5,960 bases of DNA. Source: Actinomycetes bacterium (GTDB lineage: Bacteria; Actinomycetota; Actinomycetes; Propionibacteriales; Propionibacteriaceae). Position 1 is the first letter of the stretch. Every line of letters starts with the position of its first letter. The notes below the pieces were generated by a model. That model was not told the DNA's origin. It did not search any database and saw only the letters and a list, made by a program, of their open reading frames with translations. The position numbers were made by a program, and so were the translations under genes. Positions 1 through 5,195 of this stretch are shown piece by piece. Location: assembly GCA_023432725.1 (NCBI GenBank), contig JAEYUH010000043.1:1-5960 (forward strand), in the 5' to 3' direction.

Positions 1-293
1 GACGACGCCAGCACCACCAGTGCGTCCGCGACAAGGGTGAGCATCAGGAACCAGGTGGCCCAGCGGGCCCCCCGCCACACCCACACCCCGAGGAAGGTCA
101 GCACGACGGCGTTCACCACCGCTCCCAGGGCCAGCAGGTAGCACAAGGTGTGGTTCGGCCCGGCCATCCGCGGGAACACGAACAGCAGCAGGCCCTCGAT
201 CAACCACCCGGCGACGAGGGTTCCGACCAGCACGCTGGTCAATCGGCGCCGCAGGGCGGCCCGCGACACCGCGTCGAACACCGCTGCCACCAT
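1..293 (-). CDS. Multi-pass membrane protein, N-terminal part (gene runs off the window)
   Basis: Reading the minus strand from ATG at 293-291 gives 97 uninterrupted codons to the window edge. The first 17 residues are a short helix ending in a basic cluster (RAALRRR). Three strongly hydrophobic segments follow at about residues 18-40, 48-73 and 77-97, with a short loop (PRMAGPNH) between the first two. This is the pattern of an integral membrane protein with a cytoplasmic, positively charged N-terminus. I do not recognise the family, and no catalytic motif is visible in this part. The start is supported by a TAGCCT box at 306-301 on the minus strand, 7 nt before the ATG, which fits a leaderless transcript; no Shine-Dalgarno sequence is present. 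It is divergent from the YgjV-like gene at 394. The reading frame and topology are seen directly; that it is expressed is inferred. Confidence 0.65.
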   Translation of the reverse strand, partial: MVAAVFDAVSRAALRRRLTSVLVGTLVAGWLIEGLLLFVFPRMAGPNHTLCYLLALGAVVNAVVLTFLGVWVWRGARWATWFLMLTLVADALVVLAS

Positions 294-300
294 GGAATTC

Positions 301-306
301 AGGCTA
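301..306 (-). promoter_or_regulatory. Putative -10 box (TAGCCT) of a leaderless promoter
   Basis: The minus strand reads TAGCCT at 306-301, matching the actinobacterial TANNNT -10 pattern. Seven bases separate it from the ATG at 293, so transcription would begin at or next to the start codon. No recognisable -35 box lies about 17 bp upstream. Confidence 0.4.
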
Positions 307-381
307 GTCGCGGTGCCGCCGGGCCGCTGCCGAACCGGAACACCGGCTCGCCCCGGGCCCCTGCGGGATCCGGCGCGGCCC

Positions 382-387
382 TATGAT
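382..387 (+). promoter_or_regulatory. Putative -10 box (TATGAT) of a leaderless promoter
   Basis: TATGAT is five of six matches to TATAAT, and exactly 6 nt separate it from the ATG at 394. That places the expected transcription start on the A of the start codon. No Shine-Dalgarno sequence precedes the gene, which agrees with leaderless translation. No clear -35 hexamer is visible. Confidence 0.55.
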
Positions 388-393
388 GCGACG

Positions 394-1008
394 ATGGACC
401 GCACTCTGATCGAGCTCGTCGGCTACCTCGCCTCGGCGCTCATCGTGCTCTCGCTTGCGATGTCCTCGGTGGTGCGGCTGCGGATCGTCTCGGCGGTCGG
501 CTCGCTGGCCTTCATCATCTACGGCGCGTTGCTGCCGTCCATCCCGCTGCTCATCACCAACGTCGCCACGCTCGCCCTGAACGCCTGGTACCTGATCAAG
601 GAGTTCTCCCCGAAGAGCGACCTCGGGGCCGTCCCGATCGACCCGGACGAGCCCTTCCTGGTCGACTTCCTGCGCTCCCACGCCGGCGACATCGCCCATT
701 CCCAGCCCGACTTCACCAGGACGCAGCCGGACGACTTCGTGCTGCTGCTCACCCGGGCCGGGATGCCGGCCGGCGCCGTCGTCGGCGAGCCGGACGGGAA
801 GACCCTGCGGCTGCGCCTCGACTACGTGATGCAGGCCTACCGCGACACCCAGCTCGGCGCCTGGCTCTACACCAAGGGCAAGCGCGCCTTCACCGACGCG
901 GGGTTCACCAGGGTCGTCGCGGCGCCGTCCACCGACGTCCACTCGCGCTACCTGCGCAAGGTCGGGTTCACCGACGACGGCTATGAGCTGGCTGTGAACC
1001 TCGGCTGA
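394..1008 (+). CDS. YgjV-like membrane segment fused to a GNAT-like domain
   Basis: The product has 204 aa. Residues 5-27 and about 30-70 are hydrophobic (start LIELVGYLASALIVLSL; then SLAFIIYGALLPSIPLLITN). This resembles the repeat unit of the YgjV inner-membrane family, a relative of small SWEET/PnuC-like helical bundles. Residues from about 80 form a soluble domain. Near its end are features of an N-acetyltransferase fold: a beta strand LRLDYV, a degenerate acyl-CoA loop YRDTQLGAWL in place of the usual Q/RxxGxG/A, and YLRKVGF, like the family's C-terminal Y-x-K-x-GF motif. I recall similar YgjV plus GNAT-like proteins from other bacteria, so the fusion is probably not unique. The substrate is unknown and activity is doubtful because the CoA loop is imperfect. 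An in-frame start at 148 would add 82 low-complexity residues and run across the promoter, so I chose ATG 394. The gene lies 39 nt upstream of the DUF2231 gene and may share its transcript. Confidence 0.8.
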   Translation: MDRTLIELVGYLASALIVLSLAMSSVVRLRIVSAVGSLAFIIYGALLPSIPLLITNVATLALNAWYLIKEFSPKSDLGAVPIDPDEPFLVDFLRSHAGDIAHSQPDFTRTQPDDFVLLLTRAGMPAGAVVGEPDGKTLRLRLDYVMQAYRDTQLGAWLYTKGKRAFTDAGFTRVVAAPSTDVHSRYLRKVGFTDDGYELAVNLG

Positions 1009-1030
1009 CCGGTTGCCGCACGGGCGGTCC

Positions 1031-1048
1031 TGGTTGAACAATCAACCA
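1031..1048 (+). promoter_or_regulatory. Perfect inverted repeat abutting the DUF2231 start codon
   Basis: TGGTTGA (1031-1037), a 4-nt spacer ACAA, and TCAACCA (1042-1048) form a perfect 7-bp inverted repeat. The last base of the right arm is the A of the ATG at 1048. It is AT-richer than its surroundings and occupies the place where a ribosome-binding site would be. It could be a protein operator, an RNA hairpin limiting translation initiation, or a weak terminator of the upstream gene. Confidence 0.45.
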
Positions 1049-1482
1049 TGGATCTCACCGGCTTCCCGCCGCTCCACCCGCTCGTCGTCCACGGCGCCGT
1101 CGTCCTGCTGCCGCTGGCCGCCCTCGGTGCGATAGCCATCGCGGTGTCCGGACGGGCCCGCAAGCGGTACGGCTCGCTGGTCGCCGTGCTCGCCGTCGTC
1201 GCCTTCGGTGCCGTGCTGGGCGCGCGGCTCAGCGGCGAGCAGCTGGCCGGGACGACGACCGGCACCGGCACCCTTGGCGCCCACATGTTCTGGGGGCTGA
1301 TCGGCCCGTGGCCCGCATCGGTGCTCGCAGTGGCGGTGGTGGGCCTCGCGCTGGCCGACCGCGGACGGAAGAGCCCCGTGCTCACCACGTTCGCTGTGCT
1401 CAGCATCGTGGCCGCGCTGGCCAGTCTCGCCGTCGTGGTGTGGACGGGTCACCTGGGCGCGACAGCGGTGTGGGTCGGCTGA
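1048..1482 (+). CDS. DUF2231 family membrane protein
   Basis: The product has 144 aa with four predicted transmembrane helices at about residues 12-33, 42-61, 79-103 and 111-133. The N-terminus PPLHPLVVHGAVVLLPLA is the hallmark of DUF2231 (COG4244, predicted membrane protein). Other expected features are the short GEQLAG loop after helix 2, a His near the start of helix 3 (H79), and the C-terminal GHLGATAVW. Histidines 10, 15, 79 and 135 recur at positions typical of the family and could bind heme or metal, but that is inference and no function is established here. ATG 1048 gives the normal N-terminus for the family. No Shine-Dalgarno sequence and no well-placed -10 precede it, only the inverted repeat, so it may be translated from the upstream gene's transcript. 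Its stop is one base from the stop of the convergent lipoprotein gene. Confidence 0.87.
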   Translation: MDLTGFPPLHPLVVHGAVVLLPLAALGAIAIAVSGRARKRYGSLVAVLAVVAFGAVLGARLSGEQLAGTTTGTGTLGAHMFWGLIGPWPASVLAVAVVGLALADRGRKSPVLTTFAVLSIVAALASLAVVVWTGHLGATAVWVG

Positions 1483-1483
1483 C

Positions 1484-2143
1484 TCACTCGCAGTAGTGCA
1501 CCTCGCCGGCCATCACCAGGTCGGGGAACTCGACACCGAGGAACCGGATCCCGTTCGGCAGCGTGAAGATCTGGCTGTCGTCGCCCAGCCCGGTGTCCTC
1601 GAGGGTGCCCTTGGGGTAGCGCTTCTTGAGCTCGGCGAAGCTGAGGGTGAGCGGAATGTCGTCCTCGATCTGCACGCCGGGACGGCTGCCCTCCAGCCCC
1701 AGCGCCCACCCGTTGAGAGTGCGGGGTGCCTTGCGTGAGGCGGAATCGGCGACGAACAGCACCGACAGGCCGTCATAGATCAGGGTGCGCTGCCAGGGGC
1801 TGGCTGAGTTCAGCTCGCACAGGATCCCCTCGACGCTCTCGTCGGGCTTGCCGAGCCCTGCGTTCAGCACCTTCTCCACCGACGCCTCCTTGGCGCCGAA
1901 CTTCTGCCCCGCGATCCCGTCCCCGCTCAGCATCAGCTTGCCCGACTTCGTGGGCGTGGGGGTCGGCGTGGGCGTCGGCGTCGGCGTGGGCGTCGGAGTC
2001 GGGGTCGGAGTCAGGGACGGGGTGGGAGTCTGGGTCGGCAACGACGCGGTCGGCTCCGGCGGCTGCGTCGCGCAGGAGGAGAGCACCAGCGCCGTCGCAC
2101 CGGCCACCACGACGGCGATTCCAGGGTTGAGCTTGCGCCGCAT
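1484..2143 (-). CDS. Putative lipoprotein with a Thr-Pro stalk, function unknown
   Basis: The product has 219 aa. It opens with a lipoprotein signal peptide: basic MRRK, a hydrophobic stretch, and lipobox LSSC with the lipidated Cys at residue 24. Residues 25-44 are Pro/Thr-rich. Residues 45-65 are an uninterrupted (TP)10T run, a flexible extended stalk of the kind that holds domains away from the membrane. Residues 66-219 form a single folded domain with the motifs GIAGQKFGAKEASVEKVL and LSFAELKKRYP, and only two cysteines (109 and 218), which could form a disulfide outside the membrane. I do not recognise the domain. ATG 2143 is preferred because AAGGAG lies 5 nt upstream and the signal peptide begins there; a possible start at 2179 would add 12 residues that spoil it. 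A CATAAT -10 box at 2192-2187 supports a short leader. The gene is divergent from phosphofructokinase. Confidence 0.82.
   Translation of the reverse strand: MRRKLNPGIAVVVAGATALVLSSCATQPPEPTASLPTQTPTPSLTPTPTPTPTPTPTPTPTPTPTKSGKLMLSGDGIAGQKFGAKEASVEKVLNAGLGKPDESVEGILCELNSASPWQRTLIYDGLSVLFVADSASRKAPRTLNGWALGLEGSRPGVQIEDDIPLTLSFAELKKRYPKGTLEDTGLGDDSQIFTLPNGIRFLGVEFPDLVMAGEVHYCE
1949..2038 (-). repeat. Thr-Pro-coding hexanucleotide repeat tract
   Basis: The plus strand carries tandem 6-bp units of the form CGTSGG, with third-position variants GGT and AGT. They encode (TP)10T at 1949-2011 and, after a Leu-Ser interruption, TPTPTQ-type residues up to 2038. The unit is a multiple of three, so gain or loss of units would lengthen or shorten the stalk without shifting the frame. 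The units are not identical, which suggests the tract is moderately old. Confidence 0.85.
2014..2034 (+). other. G-quadruplex-type motif
   Basis: Four G-runs are separated by short loops: GGG (2014-2016), 2 nt, GGGG (2019-2022), 1 nt, GGG (2024-2026), 5 nt, GGG (2032-2034). This fits the canonical G3+N1-7 pattern. It lies on the plus strand, the template strand for the lipoprotein gene, so it would form in DNA and not in that gene's mRNA. Confidence 0.5.
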
Positions 2144-2148
2144 GCCGG

Positions 2149-2154
2149 CTCCTT
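2149..2154 (-). promoter_or_regulatory. Shine-Dalgarno sequence of the lipoprotein gene
   Basis: AAGGAG on the minus strand lies 5 nt before ATG 2143. It decides the start over the upstream in-frame ATG at 2179. Confidence 0.8.
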
Positions 2155-2186
2155 CCACACCCATGGCCCGGGCGGCCACATCTGTG

Positions 2187-2192
2187 ATTATG
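2187..2192 (-). promoter_or_regulatory. Putative -10 box (CATAAT) of the lipoprotein gene
   Basis: The minus strand reads CATAAT, five of six matches to TATAAT, in an otherwise GC-rich stretch. Transcription would begin near 2180 and give a leader of about 36 nt containing the Shine-Dalgarno sequence. No convincing -35 box is seen. Confidence 0.5.
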
Positions 2193-2264
2193 CCGCGCGG
2201 TGGCTCGCCTGCTGCGGACCGACCCTCGGCTGCCCGACTCTCGTCCGGCGCGTCGGCGACGGGC

Positions 2265-2270
2265 TACCCT
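2265..2270 (+). promoter_or_regulatory. Putative -10 box (TACCCT) of the phosphofructokinase gene
   Basis: TACCCT fits TANNNT and would start transcription near 2277, giving a leader of about 19 nt that carries GGAAGGA (2283-2289), 6 nt before ATG 2296. The same octamer CTACCCTG occurs in front of ilvD. Confidence 0.45.
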
Positions 2271-2295
2271 GTTGCCTCCGACGGAAGGACCAGCG

Positions 2296-3435
2296 ATGGC
2301 GACGACGAAGACGAAGAAGCGGGTCGGGATCCTGACCGCCGGAGGTGACAGCCCTGGCCTCAACGCCGCGATCCGCGGCTTCGGCAAGGCCGCGATCAGC
2401 CACTACGGCATGGAGCTGATCGGATTCCGCGACGGGATCCGCGGCCTGGTCGAGAACCGTCACTTCAACCTCGACAGCAAGGCGCTGTCCGGCATCCTCA
2501 CGATCGGCGGCACGATCCTGGGCACGAGCCGGGACAAGGTGCACCGGATGGTCGTCGACGGCGAGGTCAGGGACATGCGCCAGCAGGTGGTCGAGAACTA
2601 CCAGAAAGAGGGCCTCGACGCCCTCGTCCTGCTCGGCGGCGGCGGGACCGCGAAGAACGCGATGCGGCTGCACGAGATGGGCCTCAACGTCATCCACCTG
2701 CCGAAGACGATCGACAACGACATCGCCCACACCGACACCAGCTTCGGGTTCTCCACCGCCATGGAGATCGCCACCGAGGCGATCGACCGGCTGCACAGCA
2801 CCGCGCACAGCCACCACCGGATCATCCTCACCGAGATCATGGGCCACCGCGCCGGCTGGCTCACCCTCGGCGCCGGCATCGCCGGCGGCGCGGACATCAT
2901 CCTGCTGCCGGAGATCCCGTACTCGGTGGAGTCCGTCGCCGAGACGATCAACCGCCGCCGCGCCGGCGGCAGCAACTTCAGCGTGGTCGCGGTCGCCGAG
3001 GGCGCCCGCGACCTGGCCGACGCCGCCGACATCGCAGCCGCGGAGGCGCTCGTCAAGGCGGCGAAGACCCCCGAGGCGGTGGGCGCCGCCAAGCGGCACC
3101 TGGCCAACGTCGAGGACTCCCAGCGGGAGCACACCTTCAAGCTGGCCCGCGAATTGGAGGCGCTGACCGGGCTGGAGTCGCGGGTGTCGATCCTCGGTTA
3201 CGTGCAGCGGGGCGGCACCCCGGTGGCGGCCGACCGGCTGCTCGGCTCCCGGATCGGTACCGCGGCGGCCCACCACGTCTCCAAGGGCGAGTTCGGCATC
3301 ATGGTCGCCGCCCGCGGCGAGGAGACGGCCCCCGTCCCGCTGGGCGACGTGGCCGGCAACCTGAAGCTGGTCCCGCTCGACCACGAGTGGATCCAGACCG
3401 CCCGCAAGCTCGGGACGGGTCTGGGCGAGAGCTGA
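2296..3435 (+). CDS. pfkA: 6-phosphofructokinase (mixed ATP/PPi-type family)
   Basis: The product has 379 aa and phosphorylates fructose 6-phosphate to fructose 1,6-bisphosphate in the cytoplasm, using ATP or pyrophosphate. The motifs appear in order: GGDSPGLNA (residues 16-24, donor phosphate loop), GGGGT (114-118), PKTIDND (136-142, with D140 as the catalytic base equivalent to E. coli D127), MGHRAGWL (from 182), PEIPY, and LGYVQRGG near the C-terminus (sugar phosphate binding). Lys137 replaces the Gly124 of ATP-specific E. coli enzyme, a change typical of PPi-using enzymes. Gly117, at the E. coli Gly104 position, does not carry the Asp usual in strict PPi enzymes. This combination belongs to the group III or 'mixed' PFK family, in which donor use varies, so the donor is not settled here. 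The position equivalent to E. coli Asp103 is Gly116. ATG 2296 has GGAAGGA 6 nt upstream; the in-frame extension to 2200 covers the promoter and is rejected. A hairpin follows 3 nt after the stop. Confidence 0.95.
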   Translation: MATTKTKKRVGILTAGGDSPGLNAAIRGFGKAAISHYGMELIGFRDGIRGLVENRHFNLDSKALSGILTIGGTILGTSRDKVHRMVVDGEVRDMRQQVVENYQKEGLDALVLLGGGGTAKNAMRLHEMGLNVIHLPKTIDNDIAHTDTSFGFSTAMEIATEAIDRLHSTAHSHHRIILTEIMGHRAGWLTLGAGIAGGADIILLPEIPYSVESVAETINRRRAGGSNFSVVAVAEGARDLADAADIAAAEALVKAAKTPEAVGAAKRHLANVEDSQREHTFKLARELEALTGLESRVSILGYVQRGGTPVAADRLLGSRIGTAAAHHVSKGEFGIMVAARGEETAPVPLGDVAGNLKLVPLDHEWIQTARKLGTGLGES

Positions 3436-3437
3436 GC

Positions 3438-3463
3438 CGCTGCCGGGTGTCAGCCCGGCGGCG
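3438..3463 (+). terminator. Terminator-like hairpin after phosphofructokinase
   Basis: CGCTGCCGGG (3438-3447) pairs with CCCGGCGGCG (3454-3463) along 10 bp, with a single T-G wobble. A further T-G pair can close a GTCA loop. It begins 3 nt after the stop codon. There is no T-tract, which is common for actinobacterial terminators. Confidence 0.55.
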
Positions 3464-3469
3464 TAGCCT
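3464..3469 (+). promoter_or_regulatory. Putative -10 box (TAGCCT) of the leaderless DUF1905 gene
   Basis: TAGCCT fits TANNNT and lies exactly 6 nt before ATG 3476, so the transcript should begin on the start codon. It directly abuts the hairpin ending at 3463. No Shine-Dalgarno sequence is present. Confidence 0.5.
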
Positions 3470-3475
3470 CGCCGC

Positions 3476-3775
3476 ATGCGCTACGCGTTCCGCTCCGCTG
3501 TCACCCGCTGGAACAGCCGGGAGGACAGCTGGTACTTCGCGCACGTCCCGGTCGAGGAGGCCGACGAGATCACCAGCCTGCCGATCCCGCGCCGCGGCTT
3601 CGGCTCGCTGCGGGTCAGGGCGCAGATCGGCCAGACGGCCTGGACCACGTCGATCTTCCCCAACGGTGATGGACGCTACTCGCTGCCGCTGAAGCGCGAG
3701 GTCCGGACCAGGGAGGGCCTCGAAGAGGGCGACATCGTCACGGTGGACCTCGAACTCATCGACCTGGAACCGTGA
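3476..3775 (+). CDS. DUF1905 domain protein
   Basis: The product has 99 aa, the usual size of a stand-alone DUF1905 protein, a small beta-rich soluble fold. Family features are the aromatic-rich SWYFAHVPVEEADEI (about residues 18-32), RRGFGSLRVRAQIG (about 39-52), TSIFPNGDGRYSLPLKREVR (about 58-77) and the C-terminal EGLEEGDIVTVDLELID. The biochemical function of the family is not established. Some members are fused to a bacteriocin-protection (YdeI/OmpD-associated) domain, absent here. ATG 3476 gives the expected N-terminus and is matched by a -10 box 6 nt upstream. The last 20 bp overlap the end of the convergent aminotransferase gene. Confidence 0.87.
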   Translation: MRYAFRSAVTRWNSREDSWYFAHVPVEEADEITSLPIPRRGFGSLRVRAQIGQTAWTTSIFPNGDGRYSLPLKREVRTREGLEEGDIVTVDLELIDLEP

Positions 3776-4952
3776 GCGGGGCGCGGTCGAGCGCATCGGC
3801 AACCACTCTCGCGAGCGCGGCGATCGCGGTGTCGAGCTCGTCCGGGCCGGCGGTCACGAAGGACAGCCGCAGCGTCCGAGGGTCGGGGTCGGTGGCGAAG
3901 AACGGCGCCCCCGGCACGAAGGCCACCCCCGCCGCCACCGCGGCCGGCAGCAGCGCGAGCGCGTCCAGCCCGTCCGGGAGCCGCAGCCACAGGAACATCC
4001 CGCCGGCCGGCGCGTTCCAGCTCGCGTCCAGTCCGGCGAACTCCCGTGTCAGGGCAGCGAGCATGTGGTCGCGCCGGCTGCGGTACAGCGTCCGGATGGT
4101 CGGGACGTGGCGGTCGAGGAAGCCGTCGCGCACCACCTCGTAGACCAGGCGCTGGTTGAACCCGGGGCTGTGCAGGTCGGCGGCCTGTTTGGCCTGCAGC
4201 AGCTTGGGGAAGACCTCGCGGGGCGCCACCAGGTAGCCCAGCCGCAGCCCGGGGGCGAGCACCTTGGAGAACGAGCCCAGGTAGATCACCCCGTCGGGGT
4301 TGCGGGCGGCCAGCGGGGCGGGCGGCGGGGCGTCGAACCACAGGTCACCGTACGGGTTGTCCTCCACCAGCGGCAGGCCGAGCCCGGCGGCAACCTCCAC
4401 CAGCCGGGCGCGGCGGGCCTCGCCGAGCAGCCGTCCGCTGGGGTTCTGGAAGGTCGGCAGCACGTAGGCGAAGCGGGCCCGGTCGGCGTGGCGATCGGGC
4501 AGCGCGTCCGGCAGCAGCCCGTCGTCGTCGGTGGGGAGCCCTGCCACGTCCGCGCCGAACGGGCTGAACGCCTGCAACGCGCCGAGGTAGGTGGGCGTCT
4601 CCACCAGCACCCGGCTGCCCTCGTCGATCAGCACCTTGGCGACCAGGTCGAGACCCTGCTGCGAGCCGGTGGTGATCAGCACCCGGGCCGGGTCGACGTC
4701 CCACGGCAGCCGGTCGGCGACGAACTCCCGCAGCGGCCCGTAGCCCTCGCTGGCCGCGTACTGCAGCGCCGCTCGTCCGTCGGTGGCCAGCACGCTTGTC
4801 GCCGCCTCCGCGAACTCGGCGACCGGGAACGTGCTGGCCGACGGCAGCCCGCCGGCCAGGCTGATCACGCCGGGTCGCTCGGTCACCTTCAGGATCTCGC
4901 GGATCACGGACGGGTTGAGGCCGGCGGCACGGCCGGCGAGGGTCCAGGTCAT
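3756..4952 (-). CDS. PLP-dependent aminotransferase, fold type I (LysN/2-aminoadipate-like)
   Basis: The product has 398 aa and is a class I/II aminotransferase of the ARO8/LysN group (COG1167 without the GntR DNA-binding domain). The N-terminus GLNPSVIREILKVTERPGVISLAGGLP is characteristic of that group. It is followed by TTGSQQGLDLVAK (cofactor phosphate loop), QNPSG with N170, EDNPYGDL with D198 (pyridine nitrogen) and Y201, SFSKVLAPGLRLGYL with K230 as the Schiff-base lysine, and LRLSF with the Arg that binds the substrate carboxylate. All core PLP residues are present, so it should be active. Relatives act on 2-aminoadipate, aromatic or branched-chain amino acids; the substrate cannot be chosen from sequence. 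Divergence from ilvD makes a 2-oxoacid link possible but unproven. I chose ATG 4952 because family members begin close to this point. A GTG at 5045 would add 31 Pro/Thr/Ala-rich residues. Neither start has a good Shine-Dalgarno sequence. The 3' end overlaps the DUF1905 gene by 20 bp. Confidence 0.9.
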   Translation of the reverse strand: MTWTLAGRAAGLNPSVIREILKVTERPGVISLAGGLPSASTFPVAEFAEAATSVLATDGRAALQYAASEGYGPLREFVADRLPWDVDPARVLITTGSQQGLDLVAKVLIDEGSRVLVETPTYLGALQAFSPFGADVAGLPTDDDGLLPDALPDRHADRARFAYVLPTFQNPSGRLLGEARRARLVEVAAGLGLPLVEDNPYGDLWFDAPPPAPLAARNPDGVIYLGSFSKVLAPGLRLGYLVAPREVFPKLLQAKQAADLHSPGFNQRLVYEVVRDGFLDRHVPTIRTLYRSRRDHMLAALTREFAGLDASWNAPAGGMFLWLRLPDGLDALALLPAAVAAGVAFVPGAPFFATDPDPRTLRLSFVTAGPDELDTAIAALARVVADALDRAPLTVPGR

Positions 4953-5145
4953 CTCAAGGGTCTTCTGACGGGGCGCGGCAGCGCCGTGAGGAATAGTGGG
5001 AGGCGCCGTCGTGGGGCGCGGGGGCGTGGCGAGCGGTGGTGCCACGGCGACGCCATGGTAGCCCCGCCGCCCGCCGCCCGCCGGCCGCCCGTCCGCGTCT
5101 CGGCGCCCGGCGCCAAGCTCCTGCCACCCGCAAGCCGCGACAACT

Positions 5146-5195
5146 CCCTCCCCGAAACCGGTGAGTTTCCGGGGCCCGAGGGGGATGTTCCCTCG
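5146..5195 (+). promoter_or_regulatory. Tandem hairpins with a competing pairing, upstream of ilvD
   Basis: Hairpin I: CCCCGAAAC (5150-5158) pairs with GTTTC plus GGGG (5165-5169 and 5171-5174), with C5170 bulged and loop CGGTGA. Hairpin II: CGAGGG (5177-5182) pairs with CCCTCG (5190-5195) across a 7-nt loop. GAGGG (5178-5182) could instead pair with CCCTC at 5146-5150, enclosing hairpin I. The likely ilvD promoter lies downstream, so it is not clear that this segment is transcribed. Confidence 0.35.

Noticed and set aside
304..1041. 245-codon minus-strand ORF opposite the YgjV/GNAT-like gene
   Set aside because: Its translation is low-complexity (Gly/Arg/Asp/Val-rich) with no recognisable family, and it is antisense to a gene with clear domains and a promoter.
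2144..2179. Earlier ATG (2179) for the lipoprotein
   Set aside because: It would add 12 residues in front of a normal signal peptide and ignore the AAGGAG placed 5 nt before ATG 2143. It would also sit on the predicted transcription start.
2200..2295. Upstream in-frame extension of phosphofructokinase
   Set aside because: The extra 32 residues are Arg/Pro-rich and unlike the family. The stretch contains the -10 box and Shine-Dalgarno sequence for ATG 2296.
2641..2643. Gly116 of phosphofructokinase as an inactivating loss of the Mg-linked Asp
   Set aside because: As I recall, related 'mixed' family enzymes also have GGGGT or GGNGT here, and the catalytic TIDND and all other motifs are intact. 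It is more likely a family variant than a broken enzyme.
2188..3477. 429-codon minus-strand ORF opposite phosphofructokinase
   Set aside because: It is a shadow of the conserved phosphofructokinase frame. It has repetitive composition and no family motif.
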